A stretch of DNA of 64,000 nt, from the NCBI RefSeq assembly GCF_003584015.1, contig NZ_QXFM01000140.1:1-64000 (forward strand), written 5' to 3'. Below, one piece after another: positions 17,888-28,745 of the stretch. The notes under the pieces were generated by a model. That model had not been told where the DNA came from. It worked only from the letters and a program-made list of their open reading frames with translations, and did not search any database. Each line of letters starts with the position of its first letter. The first letter of the stretch is position 1. Made by a program: the position numbers and the translations under genes. This stretch comes from Aurantiacibacter xanthus. GTDB taxonomy: Bacteria; Pseudomonadota; Alphaproteobacteria; Sphingomonadales; Sphingomonadaceae.

Positions 17888-19585
17888 TCAGGGCTTGGTC
17901 GCTCCCGGCCCATGGTGCGCCGAATTGGCCGCCGAGAGGATCGCGCGCACGCTGGCGGTGGCTACGTCCTCGTCGATCCCCACGCCCCACACGATCCGCC
18001 CGTCGGGCAGCGCACATTCGAGATAGGCCGCCGCCCGCGCATCGCTGCCTTTGCCCATGGCGTGCTCGGTGTAGTCGAGCACGTCGAGCTCCAGGCCATA
18101 GGCATCGCGGATGGTGGCGAGCACCGAGGAGACCAGACCCTTGCCGCGGCCGGAAATGCGCTGCGGCTCGCCGTCGACCTCGACCGTGCCGGTGAAGATG
18201 CGCGTTCCGTCACCGGCGCGGCTTTCCTCATAGTCGACCAGACGGAAGTGACGCGGCTCCACCTTCACGTAATAGGCCTTGCGGAAACAGGTCCAGATAT
18301 CCTCGCCGTTCAGTTCGCGGCCGAGATCGTCGGCCATCTGCTGCACGTGCTTGGAGAAATCGGCCTGCAAACGCTTGGGCAGCTTGAGGCCCTGACCCTG
18401 TTCGAGCACCCAGGCAAAGCCGCCCTTGCCGCTCTGCGAGTTGACGCGGATCACCGCCTCGTAGCTGCGGCCGAGGTCGGCCGGGTCGATCGGCAGATAG
18501 GGCACGCGCCAATATTCGTTGTTCTGCGTCGAATGGGCCTCAAAGCCCTTCTTGATCGCGTCCTGATGGCTGCCCGAGAAGGCGGTGAACACCAGCTCGC
18601 CGCCATAGGGATGGCGCGGGTGGACCGGGAGCTGGTTACAATATTCAACCGTCTCGATCACCTTGTCGATGTCCGAGAAGTCGAGCCCAGGATCGACGCC
18701 CTGCGTGTACATGTTCATCGCTACAGTCACGAGGCAGCAGTTGCCGGTGCGCTCGCCGTTGCCGAACAGGCAGCCCTCGACGCGGTCGGCGCCTGCCATC
18801 ATGCCCAGTTCCGCCGCCGCCACACCGGTGCCGCGGTCGTTGTGCGTGTGCAGCGAGATTACCGCAGCTTCGCGATTGGGCAGGTTGCGGCAGAAATACT
18901 CGATCTGGTCGGCATAGACGTTGGGCGTCGCCGCCTCGACCGTGGCCGGCAGGTTGAGGATGATCGGCCAGTCCTTGGTTGGGCCGACGATGTTCATCAC
19001 CGCCTCGCAGACCTCGAGGCTGAAATCGAGTTCAGCGGTCGAGAAGGTTTCGGGCGAATACTGGAAGTGCCACTTGGTATCGGGCTGCTTGGCCGCTTCG
19101 TCGACGAGCAGTTGCGCGCCCTTGACGGCAATCGCCTTCACGTCCTCGCGGCTCATGCGGAACACGATGTCGCGCCAGGCAGGGCTGACCGCGTTGTAAA
19201 GATGGACAATCGCCTCGCGCGCACCCTGAAGGCTCTCGAAGCTGCGGCGGATCAGATCCTCGCGGCTCTGGGTGAGCACCTGAATGACCACGTCCTCAGG
19301 GATACGGTCTGCTTTGATCAGGCCGGTGATGAAATCGAACTCGGTCGCGCCCGCGGCGGGGAAGCCGACCTCGATCTCCTTCACCCCCACTTCGCACAGC
19401 AAGTCGAAGAAACGGTTCTTCTTCACCGCGTCCATCGGATCGATGATCGACTGGTTGCCATCGCGCAGATCGGTGCTGAGCCAACGCGGCGGCGCGGTGA
19501 TCGTGCGGCTGGGCCACTGGCGGTCCGTCAACGGAACCTGCGGGAAGGGCTGGTACTTGCGGGAGGGGTCTTTGAGCATCGGCAT
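17888..19585 (-). CDS. leuA: 2-isopropylmalate synthase
   Basis: About 565 residues, the longer leuA type. Motifs are STDLRDGNQ near the N-terminus, HLYNAVSP, and the metal-binding HTHNDRGTGVAAAELG; the C-terminal part contains the allosteric leucine-binding domain. It catalyses the first committed step of leucine synthesis from 2-ketoisovalerate, which comes from the IlvBN/IlvC pathway encoded at 23-27 kb. I start at MPMLKDPSRKYQPF. Upstream sits a Leu-rich leader peptide and a hairpin, so leucine-dependent attenuation is likely. Confidence 0.94.
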   Translation of the reverse strand: MPMLKDPSRKYQPFPQVPLTDRQWPSRTITAPPRWLSTDLRDGNQSIIDPMDAVKKNRFFDLLCEVGVKEIEVGFPAAGATEFDFITGLIKADRIPEDVVIQVLTQSREDLIRRSFESLQGAREAIVHLYNAVSPAWRDIVFRMSREDVKAIAVKGAQLLVDEAAKQPDTKWHFQYSPETFSTAELDFSLEVCEAVMNIVGPTKDWPIILNLPATVEAATPNVYADQIEYFCRNLPNREAAVISLHTHNDRGTGVAAAELGMMAGADRVEGCLFGNGERTGNCCLVTVAMNMYTQGVDPGLDFSDIDKVIETVEYCNQLPVHPRHPYGGELVFTAFSGSHQDAIKKGFEAHSTQNNEYWRVPYLPIDPADLGRSYEAVIRVNSQSGKGGFAWVLEQGQGLKLPKRLQADFSKHVQQMADDLGRELNGEDIWTCFRKAYYVKVEPRHFRLVDYEESRAGDGTRIFTGTVEVDGEPQRISGRGKGLVSSVLATIRDAYGLELDVLDYTEHAMGKGSDARAAAYLECALPDGRIVWGVGIDEDVATASVRAILSAANSAHHGPGATKP

Positions 19586-19660
19586 GGTGGAACTCGCCTT
19601 ATCGCCTGACGCGCGCACGGCAAGACCGCGCGCTGCTGTTTCTGTACGAAGATGGAATGG

Positions 19661-19711
19661 CCCTTAGGCGGGTTCCTGCCGCGCGGGCAGGGGAAATTGC
19701 GCGCCTAAGGG
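19661..19711 (-). promoter_or_regulatory. Candidate leuA attenuator hairpin
   Basis: A perfect 10-bp inverted repeat (CCCTTAGGCG at 19661-19670 against CGCCTAAGGG at 19702-19711) encloses a small GC hairpin. The outer strand contains the stop codon of the Leu-rich leader peptide, so a ribosome at or near that stop would melt or block it. No clear U-run follows, so control could be by antitermination further down or by translation initiation. Confidence 0.55.
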
Positions 19712-19752
19712 CGTGTAAGTCGAAGCAGCGAAAGAAGTTCGCGGGTGCTCAT
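19705..19752 (-). CDS. leuA leader peptide (15 aa)
   Basis: A short frame on the minus strand encodes MSTRELLSLLRLTRP. Five of 15 residues are leucine, clustered as LLSLLRL, and the stop lies in the 5' arm of a 10-bp inverted repeat. This is the arrangement of a ribosome-mediated leucine attenuator. It lies 120 bases before the leuA start and after the yceI terminator. Confidence 0.75.
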   Translation of the reverse strand: MSTRELLSLLRLTRP

Positions 19753-19813
19753 CGCGGCGACATATGCGGACGAGGCAGGAGAATGTCCAGCCTTTCCCGC
19801 CTGCGGGAGCGCC

Positions 19814-19854
19814 AAAAAACAGAAAGCGCGCGAGGTCGGGCCCCGCGCGCTTCT
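19814..19854 (-). terminator. Rho-independent terminator of yceI
   Basis: On the minus strand a GC-rich stem (AGAAGCGCGCG against CGCGCGCTTTCT) is followed by TTTTTT. It lies 22 bases past the yceI stop and before the leuA leader peptide, separating the two units. Confidence 0.8.
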
Positions 19855-19876
19855 GCTGTCAGTTCTGGCGAAAGCC

Positions 19877-20521
19877 TTACTTCTCGAACGCGACCGAGAT
19901 CTTCATCTCAACCTCGTCGCTGATGCCGAAGGGGATGCCCCAGGCAATATTCCAGTCCGAGCGCTTGATCGTGGTGGTGCCATGGAAACCGAGCGTGGTC
20001 TTTTGGTTCATGGCGTTGGTGCCCATGCCCGAAAGCTCGGCCTGAATGGTGACGGGCTTGGTCACGCCGTTAAGCGTGAGTTCGCCCATGATTTCGGCGG
20101 TGGTGTCGCCGGTCTTGTGGACGGCGGTGGACACGAAGCGCGCGGCCTCGGGCTCGGGGCCGAAGAAGTCGGGCGCGCCGCCATCCTGACCAGGGCGCAT
20201 CAGGTGGCCCTTGAGGCCTTCGCTCGGCACGGTGACTGAAGCGATCGGAATGGTCACGTCGAGCGCTGCGGCTTCGACATTGGCCGGGTCGATCGAAAGG
20301 GTGCCGCTGATGTCACCGAAAATGCCGAAATAATCGTTGAAGCCGAGGTGGCTGACTTCCCACGCCACCAGCGAGTGCGACGGATCGGTGGTATAGTCAC
20401 CCGCCTGCACGGCGGTAAGATCGATCGCGCCGGGGGCGGGGGCGCCCTGTGCATTGAGCCCGCCGAGGGACACGGCAGCAAGGCCGGCAGCGGCCACGGT
20501 AGCGAGAATAGTCTTGCGCAT
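19877..20521 (-). CDS. YceI family periplasmic protein
   Basis: 214 residues with a Sec signal peptide ending near LGGLNAQGAPA. The rest fits the YceI lipocalin-like barrel: YTTDPSHSLVAWEVSHLGFNDYFG at the start, GELTLNGVTKPVTI in the middle, SDWNIAWG near the end. YceI proteins bind isoprenoid-type lipids in a hydrophobic pocket; the physiological role is mostly unknown. It is an isolated gene with its own terminator. Confidence 0.9.
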   Translation of the reverse strand: MRKTILATVAAAGLAAVSLGGLNAQGAPAPGAIDLTAVQAGDYTTDPSHSLVAWEVSHLGFNDYFGIFGDISGTLSIDPANVEAAALDVTIPIASVTVPSEGLKGHLMRPGQDGGAPDFFGPEPEAARFVSTAVHKTGDTTAEIMGELTLNGVTKPVTIQAELSGMGTNAMNQKTTLGFHGTTTIKRSDWNIAWGIPFGISDEVEMKISVAFEK

Positions 20522-20662
20522 TGGAGTTCTCCCGAATGAAAGTGGAGCTAATTGATAGAGTCAAATTGAGCGATGTCGAGGTTCAATGTGAAGACAGGGC
20601 TGGTCCTTGTCCACTGCGAACACGCGAATAGGTCGCATTCGTGGATGAACAGGCAGCGTACC

Positions 20663-22084
20663 TCAGTCGCGGCGGCGATAGACGAGCCGATAACGGTCAG
20701 AGCCGGTCTTAAGTCGCAGAGTGAGAACGTAATTTTGCGCCAGCTCGCGCTGGACGATGGCCTGGGTGACGCGGTTGCCGCGATTATAAGCCGGCAGGTC
20801 TGTGACAACGGCATCGGGCCGGGTCATGAAAATCCGTTCGACTTCGCTGCGGCTGTCCACCCCGAGCGCATTGGCCTCGTTGGCCATATTCAGCGAGCCG
20901 GGAAATGCGAAGGGCGTAGGCAGGCAGCTTTGCGAGAGCCGATAAAGCGCGGGAAAGCCGTCATGCACATAGAGGCAGCCCGGCACCTCGCCGATGGCCT
21001 CGACCATCGCCATGGCTTCAGCGCGACCACCTTTGGTTTCCTCGTAGTGATGAAGCAGGAATTGCCCGGCCATGGTCCCAAGAGCGAGCACGGCCGCACC
21101 CACCTTGCGCCAGCGCCCGAAGGCGGGCGCCAGCACGACGAACAACGGCGCGAGCAGGGGAATGAAATAGTGTGGGCTATATGCCCCGACGATCAGGATG
21201 GCGGCCAGCGCCGCGGCCAGCCATTGCCATTCGAAACTGCGCGCCCGCAGGTCTTCGCGCCGCATGGTGGCCAGCAGAAGGGCGACGGGAAGCAACAGGA
21301 TTGCCACGCTTCCAAGCAGGTCCTCCCCCATCACCGAAAGCTCGTCGGGCACGCGCAGGAATTGTGACTGGAAGTTCGCGAACAGGAAGGCATCGAGCGC
21401 CCCGAGGTATCCGTAAATCGCCGCGGTCAGCAGCGTGGGAAGCAGGACCAGCAAGGCCCAGACCGCCGCCGCCGACAGCACTTTGGAGAAGGACCAGCCC
21501 CGTCGATGCCCGAGGACTATCAGCCATAGGCCGAACAGCAGTCCTTCAAGGCCCGCCGTATATTTGATCTGAATTGCCAATCCGACCAGCGCCATCGCGG
21601 CGGCACCATCGCGAGCGAGATGTGGCGCGCGCCGCTGCACAAGGAAGGCCGCGCCCACTACCAGCGGAGTGTAAAGCACCGAAGCTTGCGTGCCTTCGCC
21701 CTGCGCAAGGTTGAGCCAAATGATATAGCCCAGACCCGCCAACAGCGCGGCAAGGCCATCGGCCCCCGCACGCAGGGCCATACGGCGGATCAGCTCAGCC
21801 GTGACGACCACCGCCACCAGAGCGCCGATCTGGCTCGCCAGCAGGCCATCGCCGCCAAGCAGCTGGCCGATCCAGGCGAATGCTGCGAAGAGAACGAACA
21901 GGCCGATGGGCTTGCGATCCCAGATATCGACATAGGGCAGGGCTCCGTCGAGCATCCGTTCGCCGACCAGCAGATAGTATTGTTCGTCGAACTCGATGAC
22001 CGGATTGCCGAAGGTCTGCGCGCGCAAGATCGCCGCCGCGACGAGGAGCCACAGAACCGGCGGAAAGCTGCGCAGTGCGCTCAT
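20663..22084 (-). CDS. Membrane glycosyltransferase of the GT-C/ArnT-PMT type
   Basis: 473 residues with about ten hydrophobic helices. Near the N-terminus FDEQYYLLVGERMLDG has the acidic residue after the first helix expected of lipid-linked GT-C transferases, and DIWDRKPIGL fits the family's following segment. The C-terminal 120 residues are soluble. It probably transfers sugar from a polyprenyl carrier to an envelope glycan or lipid; the substrate is not readable. Its start overlaps the stop of the preceding GT4 gene by 4 bases. Confidence 0.75.
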   Translation of the reverse strand: MSALRSFPPVLWLLVAAAILRAQTFGNPVIEFDEQYYLLVGERMLDGALPYVDIWDRKPIGLFVLFAAFAWIGQLLGGDGLLASQIGALVAVVVTAELIRRMALRAGADGLAALLAGLGYIIWLNLAQGEGTQASVLYTPLVVGAAFLVQRRAPHLARDGAAAMALVGLAIQIKYTAGLEGLLFGLWLIVLGHRRGWSFSKVLSAAAVWALLVLLPTLLTAAIYGYLGALDAFLFANFQSQFLRVPDELSVMGEDLLGSVAILLLPVALLLATMRREDLRARSFEWQWLAAALAAILIVGAYSPHYFIPLLAPLFVVLAPAFGRWRKVGAAVLALGTMAGQFLLHHYEETKGGRAEAMAMVEAIGEVPGCLYVHDGFPALYRLSQSCLPTPFAFPGSLNMANEANALGVDSRSEVERIFMTRPDAVVTDLPAYNRGNRVTQAIVQRELAQNYVLTLRLKTGSDRYRLVYRRRD

Positions 22085-23202
22085 GTTAGCCGCTGCTCGC
22101 GCGCGAGTGTGTCGAACACTTCGAGATAGACTTCTGCCGCCGCCGAAAGCCGGTGTCCGCCGATAGCCTGCTCGATGGAGTCAGCGGTGGGGAAGGGCTG
22201 TTTGGCCCGGTGCAGCACCGCCTCGGCAAGCTCATTGGCATCGTGCGCGGCCACCAGTGTTCCGAGGCTGGCATCGCTTGCGACCAGCCCCTCCAGCCAG
22301 GCGGTGCAGGGCGTGGCAACGAAGGGCATTCCGGCCACCAGCGCCTCGCCGATCACCGCCGGGACGCCTTCGTAGCGTGAGGTCATCAGCAGCATGTCGG
22401 CCTCGCGGAAGAACGGCGCGGGGTTCGCGACATGCCCTTGCAGGCTGACATGCTCGGACAGCCCGAGCCGCGCGATCTCCTTGCGCACACGCGGCTCCAT
22501 CGCGCCGCCGCCGATCATAGTCAGCGTGAACGGTTCGCCCAGATCGCGCAGGCGTGCAGCGGTGGCGAGCGCCAGCAGCGGGTTCTTTTGCGGTTCGAGC
22601 CGCCCGACGAAGAGCAGTGACAGTGGCTTGCGCGGTTGCCCCGAGCGGGCCGTTACGGTCACGTCATCGTCAAGAAAGGGGTCGGGGATGGCGAGGGTGC
22701 CTTTGGCGGGCACGAGTTGCGCCAGCTCGTCGCGCAGACCGGGGGACATCGCCACCAGCCTGTCCACTCCGCCCGACCACCAGCCTGCCAGCGCACGGGC
22801 GACCGCTCCGGTGCCGAGAGCGGCGGGAACCAGTGGATTGCTGACCTTGCCGACAATCGGCACCGCAGGCATCGCCTGCTTAAGCGCCTTCGCCACGGCA
22901 AAATGGAAATTGCCGATCAGGAACACCGCATCGGGCGCAAGCGCCTTGGCTGGCCCCGCCATCGCCGCGCCGAGGCGCAGGCGCGAAAAGGTGCTGCGCG
23001 GCACCGGTTCGGCCAGAACTTCGATCCCGACACCCGCCGGCACCTGCGGCCGCATCGGGCCATCGTTCGCCCCCGCCAAAATGGTAACGCGCCGCCCGCG
23101 GCGGACCCATTCGCCCGCCAGACGAAAGGCAATCCGCTCGGTCCCGCCAAGCGAGAAATCATGAATCGGGATCAGGATGTGCCGTGCGCTCGCCTCTTCC
23201 AT
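22081..23202 (-). CDS. Family 4 glycosyltransferase
   Basis: About 373 residues. N-terminal HDFSLGGTERIAFRLAGEW and the C-terminal nucleotide-sugar site LLMTSRYEGVPAVIGEALVAGMPFVAT mark a GT-B fold GT4 enzyme; LFVGRLEPQKNP is the usual linker motif. I start at MEEASARHILIPI because an upstream ATG lies inside the ilvC-side terminator. With the overlapping membrane transferase it likely builds a surface polysaccharide or glycolipid. Confidence 0.85.
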   Translation of the reverse strand: MEEASARHILIPIHDFSLGGTERIAFRLAGEWVRRGRRVTILAGANDGPMRPQVPAGVGIEVLAEPVPRSTFSRLRLGAAMAGPAKALAPDAVFLIGNFHFAVAKALKQAMPAVPIVGKVSNPLVPAALGTGAVARALAGWWSGGVDRLVAMSPGLRDELAQLVPAKGTLAIPDPFLDDDVTVTARSGQPRKPLSLLFVGRLEPQKNPLLALATAARLRDLGEPFTLTMIGGGAMEPRVRKEIARLGLSEHVSLQGHVANPAPFFREADMLLMTSRYEGVPAVIGEALVAGMPFVATPCTAWLEGLVASDASLGTLVAAHDANELAEAVLHRAKQPFPTADSIEQAIGGHRLSAAAEVYLEVFDTLAREQRLT

Positions 23203-23218
23203 ATCAGGCTCGAACACG

Positions 23219-23255
23219 AAAAAGCGCGCCATGGGAAGGCCATGCCGCGCTTTTT
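23219..23255. terminator. Bidirectional terminator between ilvC and the GT4 gene
   Basis: AAAAAGCGCG and CGCGCTTTTT form a 10-bp stem with an inner CCATG/CATGC pairing. The A and T tracts give a U-run in either direction. It lies just downstream of ilvC. Confidence 0.8.
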
Positions 23256-23280
23256 GTACTTTCGAATTGGTCGAAGGGGA

Positions 23281-24940
<1,660 letters not shown>

Positions 24941-24952
24941 GACAATCTACTT

Positions 24953-25020
24953 CCGTTCGCCTCGAGCGTAGTCGAGAGGCGTTGGCGCGGGCGTGTCTCG
25001 ACTTCGCTCGACACGAACGG
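24953..25020. repeat. R1 palindromic doublet (REPIN-like) between ilvB and ilvN
   Basis: Two inverted copies of a 29-base unit, each with CCGTTCG at its outer end (24953-24981 and 24992-25020), surround a 10-base spacer TTGGCGCGGG. The same two-arm structure with the identical spacer occurs at 36947-37012. The doublet lies in the ilvB-ilvN mRNA and could form a large hairpin. Confidence 0.85.
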
Positions 25021-25047
25021 CAAATTGGGGTTTGCGGTTAACGGGCA

Positions 25048-26790
25048 TCACACCAGAGCCTTGGCTTCGTCTGCCATGGTGCCTGCCACCATGTCGCCAT
25101 AGAGCAGCATTTCGGTGTGCGCCGCCCCGCTCGGGATCATCGGGAAGCAGTTGGCTTCCTTCGACACCAGACAGTCGACCATCACCGGCCCGTCATGCTC
25201 CAGCATGGCCTTGATCCCGGCGTCGAGTTCGCTCTCGTCGTGAATGCGGATACCCTTCCAGCCATAGGCCTCGGCCAGCGCGACGAAATCGGGCAGGCTG
25301 TCGGAATAGCTGTTCGAATAGCGGCTCTCGTAGGTCAGTTCCTGCCACTGGCGGACCATGCCCATGTACTCGTTATTGAGGATGAACACCTTGATCGGCA
25401 GACGGAACTGGCTCGCCGTGCCCATCTCCTGAATGTTCATCTGGATCGAGGCCTCACCCGCGATGTCGATCACGAGGCTGCCCGGATTGCCGAGCTGCGC
25501 GCCGATCGCGGCGGGCATGCCATAGCCCATGGTGCCGAGCCCACCCGAGGTGAGCCACTTGTTCGGCCCCTGAAAGCCGAAGTACTGCGCGGCCCACATC
25601 TGATGCTGGCCAACCTCGGTGGTGATGATCGGGTCCTGATCTTTCGTCAGGGCATGGAGCCGCTCGACCGCGAGCTGCGGCATGATCTCGTCGGCCTTGG
25701 CGGGGTAGGACAGGCTTTCGCGCGCCTTCCAGCCAATGATCCGCGCCTTCCACTCGGCCAGGTCCGCGCCCTTGCGGGTGCCCCAGGCGGCGATCAGCTG
25801 TTCGAGCACATGGGCGCAGTCGCCCACGATCCCGAGATCGACCGGCACGATCTTGTTGATCGAGGCGCGGTCGATATCGATGTGGATCTTCTTCGAACCG
25901 GGCGAGAACGCGTCGAGACGGCCCGTAACACGGTCGTCGAAGCGCGCGCCCAGATTGATCATCACGTCGCACTGGTTCATCGCCATATTGGCTTCATAGG
26001 TGCCGTGCATGCCGAGCATCCCGAGCCAGTCGGAATGGTCGGCGGGGAAAGCACCAAGGCCCATCAGCGTCGAGGTAACCGGAGCGCCGGTGAGCGCCTG
26101 CAACTGGCGCAGCAGTTCGCTGGCGCGCGGCCCCGCGTTGATCACGCCGCCGCCGGTGTAGAACACGGGCCGTTCGGCATTGGCGATCAGCTCGATGGCC
26201 TCGGCGATCTCGTCCGCCGGAGCGACCAGTTGCGGGCGATAGCGCTTCGGGCGCTGCGGCGCGGTGTCTTCGAGCCGCGCGGTGGCGATCTGGACGTTCT
26301 TGGGAATGTCGATCACGACCGGGCCGGGGCGGCCGGTGGTGGCGATCTCGAACGCCTCGTCGACCGCCGCTGCAAGCTGCTCGGGGTCTTTGACCAGATA
26401 GTTGTGCTTGGTACAGTGCCGCGTCAGGCCAATGGTATCGGCCTCCTGAAATGCGTCGGTGCCGATCAGGTTCGTGGGAACCTGCCCGGTGATGACCACC
26501 AGCGGGATGGAATCGAGGAAGGCATCGGCGATGCCGGTGATCGCATTGGTCGCGCCGGGGCCGGAGGTGACCAGAACAACGCCGGGCTTGCCGGTGCTGC
26601 GCGCATAGCCCTCGGCCGCGTGGGCCGCGCCTGCTTCATGGCGGACCAGAATGTGGCGAATGCGATCGTCGGCAAACAGCTCGTCATAGATCGGTAGCAC
26701 CGCGCCGCCGGGATAGCCGAATACATATTCAACCCCCTGCCGGACCAGTGTTTCGACCAGTATCGCAGCGCCACTGCGTTCGTCTGCCAC
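25048..26790 (-). CDS. ilvB: Acetolactate synthase large subunit
   Basis: 580 residues. Thiamine diphosphate enzyme with N-terminal [13 protein letters not shown] and catalytic glutamate in [18 protein letters not shown], the FAD-binding middle domain, and the C-terminal ThDP site with [12 protein letters not shown] and [16 protein letters not shown] (the usual GDG is GEA here, as in many homologues with a related sequence). GTG start with AGGA 6-7 bases before. First gene of ilvB-ilvN-ilvC. Confidence 0.95.
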   Translation of the reverse strand: MADERSGAAILVETLVRQGVEYVFGYPGGAVLPIYDELFADDRIRHILVRHEAGAAHAAEGYARSTGKPGVVLVTSGPGATNAITGIADAFLDSIPLVVITGQVPTNLIGTDAFQEADTIGLTRHCTKHNYLVKDPEQLAAAVDEAFEIATTGRPGPVVIDIPKNVQIATARLEDTAPQRPKRYRPQLVAPADEIAEAIELIANAERPVFYTGGGVINAGPRASELLRQLQALTGAPVTSTLMGLGAFPADHSDWLGMLGMHGTYEANMAMNQCDVMINLGARFDDRVTGRLDAFSPGSKKIHIDIDRASINKIVPVDLGIVGDCAHVLEQLIAAWGTRKGADLAEWKARIIGWKARESLSYPAKADEIMPQLAVERLHALTKDQDPIITTEVGQHQMWAAQYFGFQGPNKWLTSGGLGTMGYGMPAAIGAQLGNPGSLVIDIAGEASIQMNIQEMGTASQFRLPIKVFILNNEYMGMVRQWQELTYESRYSNSYSDSLPDFVALAEAYGWKGIRIHDESELDAGIKAMLEHDGPVMVDCLVSKEANCFPMIPSGAAHTEMLLYGDMVAGTMADEAKALV

Positions 26791-26823
26791 GTGAAATTCC
26801 TTTCTGTGCTTCGTGAAATGATT

Positions 26824-26904
26824 GGCCCGGCATGAGCGATCATGCCGGGCCGTTCCTCTCCGAATTCCTGAGAGGGCTCTATGAGACAGGATATGTCATG
26901 TCAA
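26824..26904 (-). promoter_or_regulatory. ilvB promoter and leader hairpins
   Basis: TTGACA (26904-26899) and TAGAGC (26881-26876) are spaced by 17 bases on the minus strand, giving a start near 26870. The leader then forms a small CCTCTC/GAGAGG hairpin and a perfect 12-bp stem with a 4-base loop (26824-26851), 33 bases before the ilvB start. The big stem is not followed by a U-run. No leader peptide rich in Ile, Leu or Val is seen in the short leader. Confidence 0.55.
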
Positions 26905-26907
26905 CCT

Positions 26908-27867
26908 CTATCTTGGTAATAAACTTTCAAACTGACTTTCAAGATTGACACTTTCTGGCAGGGCGCGGTTCCATTCATCCGGAAGCTGGTTGCGCAGCCA
27001 GGTATATTGCCGCTTGGCATAGTTCCGGGTGGCCTGCTGGCCGCTGAGGATCGCCTCGGCCATCGTCAGTCGACCGTACAGCACCTCACCCATTTCGCGC
27101 ACACCGATGGCGCGCATCACGGGCAGGGTTTCGTCGAGCCCGCGAGCATAGAGAGCCTCCACCTCCTCCAGCGCGCCTGCATCGACCATCGCCTGAAAAC
27201 GCCGGTCACACCGTTCGAACAGCGCCTCGCGCTCGGGCAGCAGGACCAGCGGCGCGAGCGTCACCTGAGCGGCGATCCCGCCTTCGAGATGCTGCTGCCA
27301 ATAGAGCATTGAGTGCCCGGTCGCCCGTACCACCTCCAGCGCCCGAGCAACCCGCTGGCTGTCGCCTGCGTTGAGCTGTGCGGCACGCTCCGGGTCTTCG
27401 GCCTGCAAGGCGGCATAGGCCTCGGCCACGGGCAGGGCGCGCACTGTCTCGCGCACGTTGGGGGCGATGGCGGGGATCGGGGCGATGCCATCGAGCAGAG
27501 TGCGAATATAGAGCCCGGTGCCGCCGACAAGGATCGGCACCGCGCCTCCCTCGTGCGCCGCAAAGACCTCACGTCTGGCAGCCTCGGCCCAGTCCGCCGC
27601 CGAGCAGGCCTGTGCGCCGTCCCATGCGCCGAACAGGAGGTGCGGCACGCCCTGCATCTCCGCCTCGGTCGGGCGGGCGCTGACGATGGCGAGATCGGCA
27701 TAGACCTGCGCGCTGTCGGCATTGATCACGTGGGCCTCGCGCCCCCGCTCCTGCAAGGCGAGCGCGAGGCGCACGGCGAGATCGCTCTTGCCGCTGGCGG
27801 TCGGCCCTGCAATGAGCGCCATCACGTTTTTTGGCGCGTTATCCGTTGGAGTTTCCCGAGTGCTCAT
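26908..27867 (-). CDS. miaA: tRNA dimethylallyltransferase
   Basis: About 319 residues. P-loop GPTASGKSDLA, DSAQVYADL, VGGTGLYIRTLLDG and the C-terminal TRNYAKRQYTWLRNQ are typical of MiaA, which prenylates A37 in tRNAs reading UNN codons. Two starts are possible: ATG at 27867 (MSTRETPTDN...), which overlaps the start of divergent serB, or ATG at 27822 (MALIAGPTASGKS), which does not. I list the longer one. Confidence 0.92.
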   Translation of the reverse strand: MSTRETPTDNAPKNVMALIAGPTASGKSDLAVRLALALQERGREAHVINADSAQVYADLAIVSARPTEAEMQGVPHLLFGAWDGAQACSAADWAEAARREVFAAHEGGAVPILVGGTGLYIRTLLDGIAPIPAIAPNVRETVRALPVAEAYAALQAEDPERAAQLNAGDSQRVARALEVVRATGHSMLYWQQHLEGGIAAQVTLAPLVLLPEREALFERCDRRFQAMVDAGALEEVEALYARGLDETLPVMRAIGVREMGEVLYGRLTMAEAILSGQQATRNYAKRQYTWLRNQLPDEWNRALPESVNLESQFESLLPR

Positions 27868-28744
27868 TGCCCGCCTGATAGCAGACCCCGCGAAGCTGCA
27901 AACCGGCCTCGACGCCGCACTTGCCGAATTGAAGGCAAAGGGCTTGCCCGCCGCCTGCGCCGAACTGCTCGATGCCAATTCGCGTGTTTTGCAGATCGAA
28001 TGCCCCGGCGATGACATGGGCACCCTGCGCGCCGTAATCGACAGCCACTTCGGCCCCACCGACGGCCTGATCGCCCGCGACGAAATCGCCGTGCCGCACC
28101 TGTTCGTGTCCGACATGGATTCGACCATGATCGGGCAGGAATGCATCGACGAACTGGCCGATTTCGCGGGCCTCAAGGAGAAGATCGCCGACATCACCGA
28201 ACGCGCGATGCAGGGCGAACTCGATTTCCGCAGTGCCTTGCGTGAGCGGGTCGGCCTGCTGGCAGGCCTCGATGAGAGTGCGATCCAGCAGTGCCTCGAT
28301 GAGCGCATCCGCGCCAACGACGGCGCGCGGGTGCTGGTCGAGACGCTGAAGTCGCGCGGCTGCCGCACGGCACTGGTGACCGGCGGCTTCCACCACTTCG
28401 CCGATGTGGTGGCGAGCGAGATCGGGTTCGAGCGTGTGGTCGGCAACCGGCTGGAGGTCGCTGGCGGCAAGCTCACCGGCGGGCTGGTCGGTGACATCTG
28501 CGACAGCTCGACCAAGCAGGCGGTGCTCGAAGAGGAGCTGGCGAAGCTGGGCGAGGGCGCGATCAGCATGGCGGCGGGCGACGGCGCGAACGATATTCCG
28601 ATGCTCGAAGCGAGCAGTTACGGAATCGCCTACCGCGCCAAGCCCAAGGCGCGCGCTGCTGCAAACGGCTGGGTCGAGCAGGGCGACCTGACCGCCTTGC
28701 TCGAACTGCTGGAAATTCCGCGCGAAGAGTGGGTGGGCGGTTAG
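27860..28744 (+). CDS. serB: Phosphoserine phosphatase
   Basis: 294 residues from a GTG start (MLIARLIADPAKLQ). The HAD nucleophile motif is LFVSDMDSTMI, then CIDELADFAGLKEKIADIT, the lysine-containing loop and GDGANDIPML; an N-terminal ACT-like region precedes. It makes serine from phosphoserine, the last step of the serine pathway; GlyA at 45 kb consumes serine. Confidence 0.93.
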   Translation: MLIARLIADPAKLQTGLDAALAELKAKGLPAACAELLDANSRVLQIECPGDDMGTLRAVIDSHFGPTDGLIARDEIAVPHLFVSDMDSTMIGQECIDELADFAGLKEKIADITERAMQGELDFRSALRERVGLLAGLDESAIQQCLDERIRANDGARVLVETLKSRGCRTALVTGGFHHFADVVASEIGFERVVGNRLEVAGGKLTGGLVGDICDSSTKQAVLEEELAKLGEGAISMAAGDGANDIPMLEASSYGIAYRAKPKARAAANGWVEQGDLTALLELLEIPREEWVGG

Positions 28745-28745
28745 G

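Noticed and set aside
19585-19752. T-box leader for leuA
   Set aside because: No T-box sequence or specifier-loop structure; the leader peptide explains the region better.
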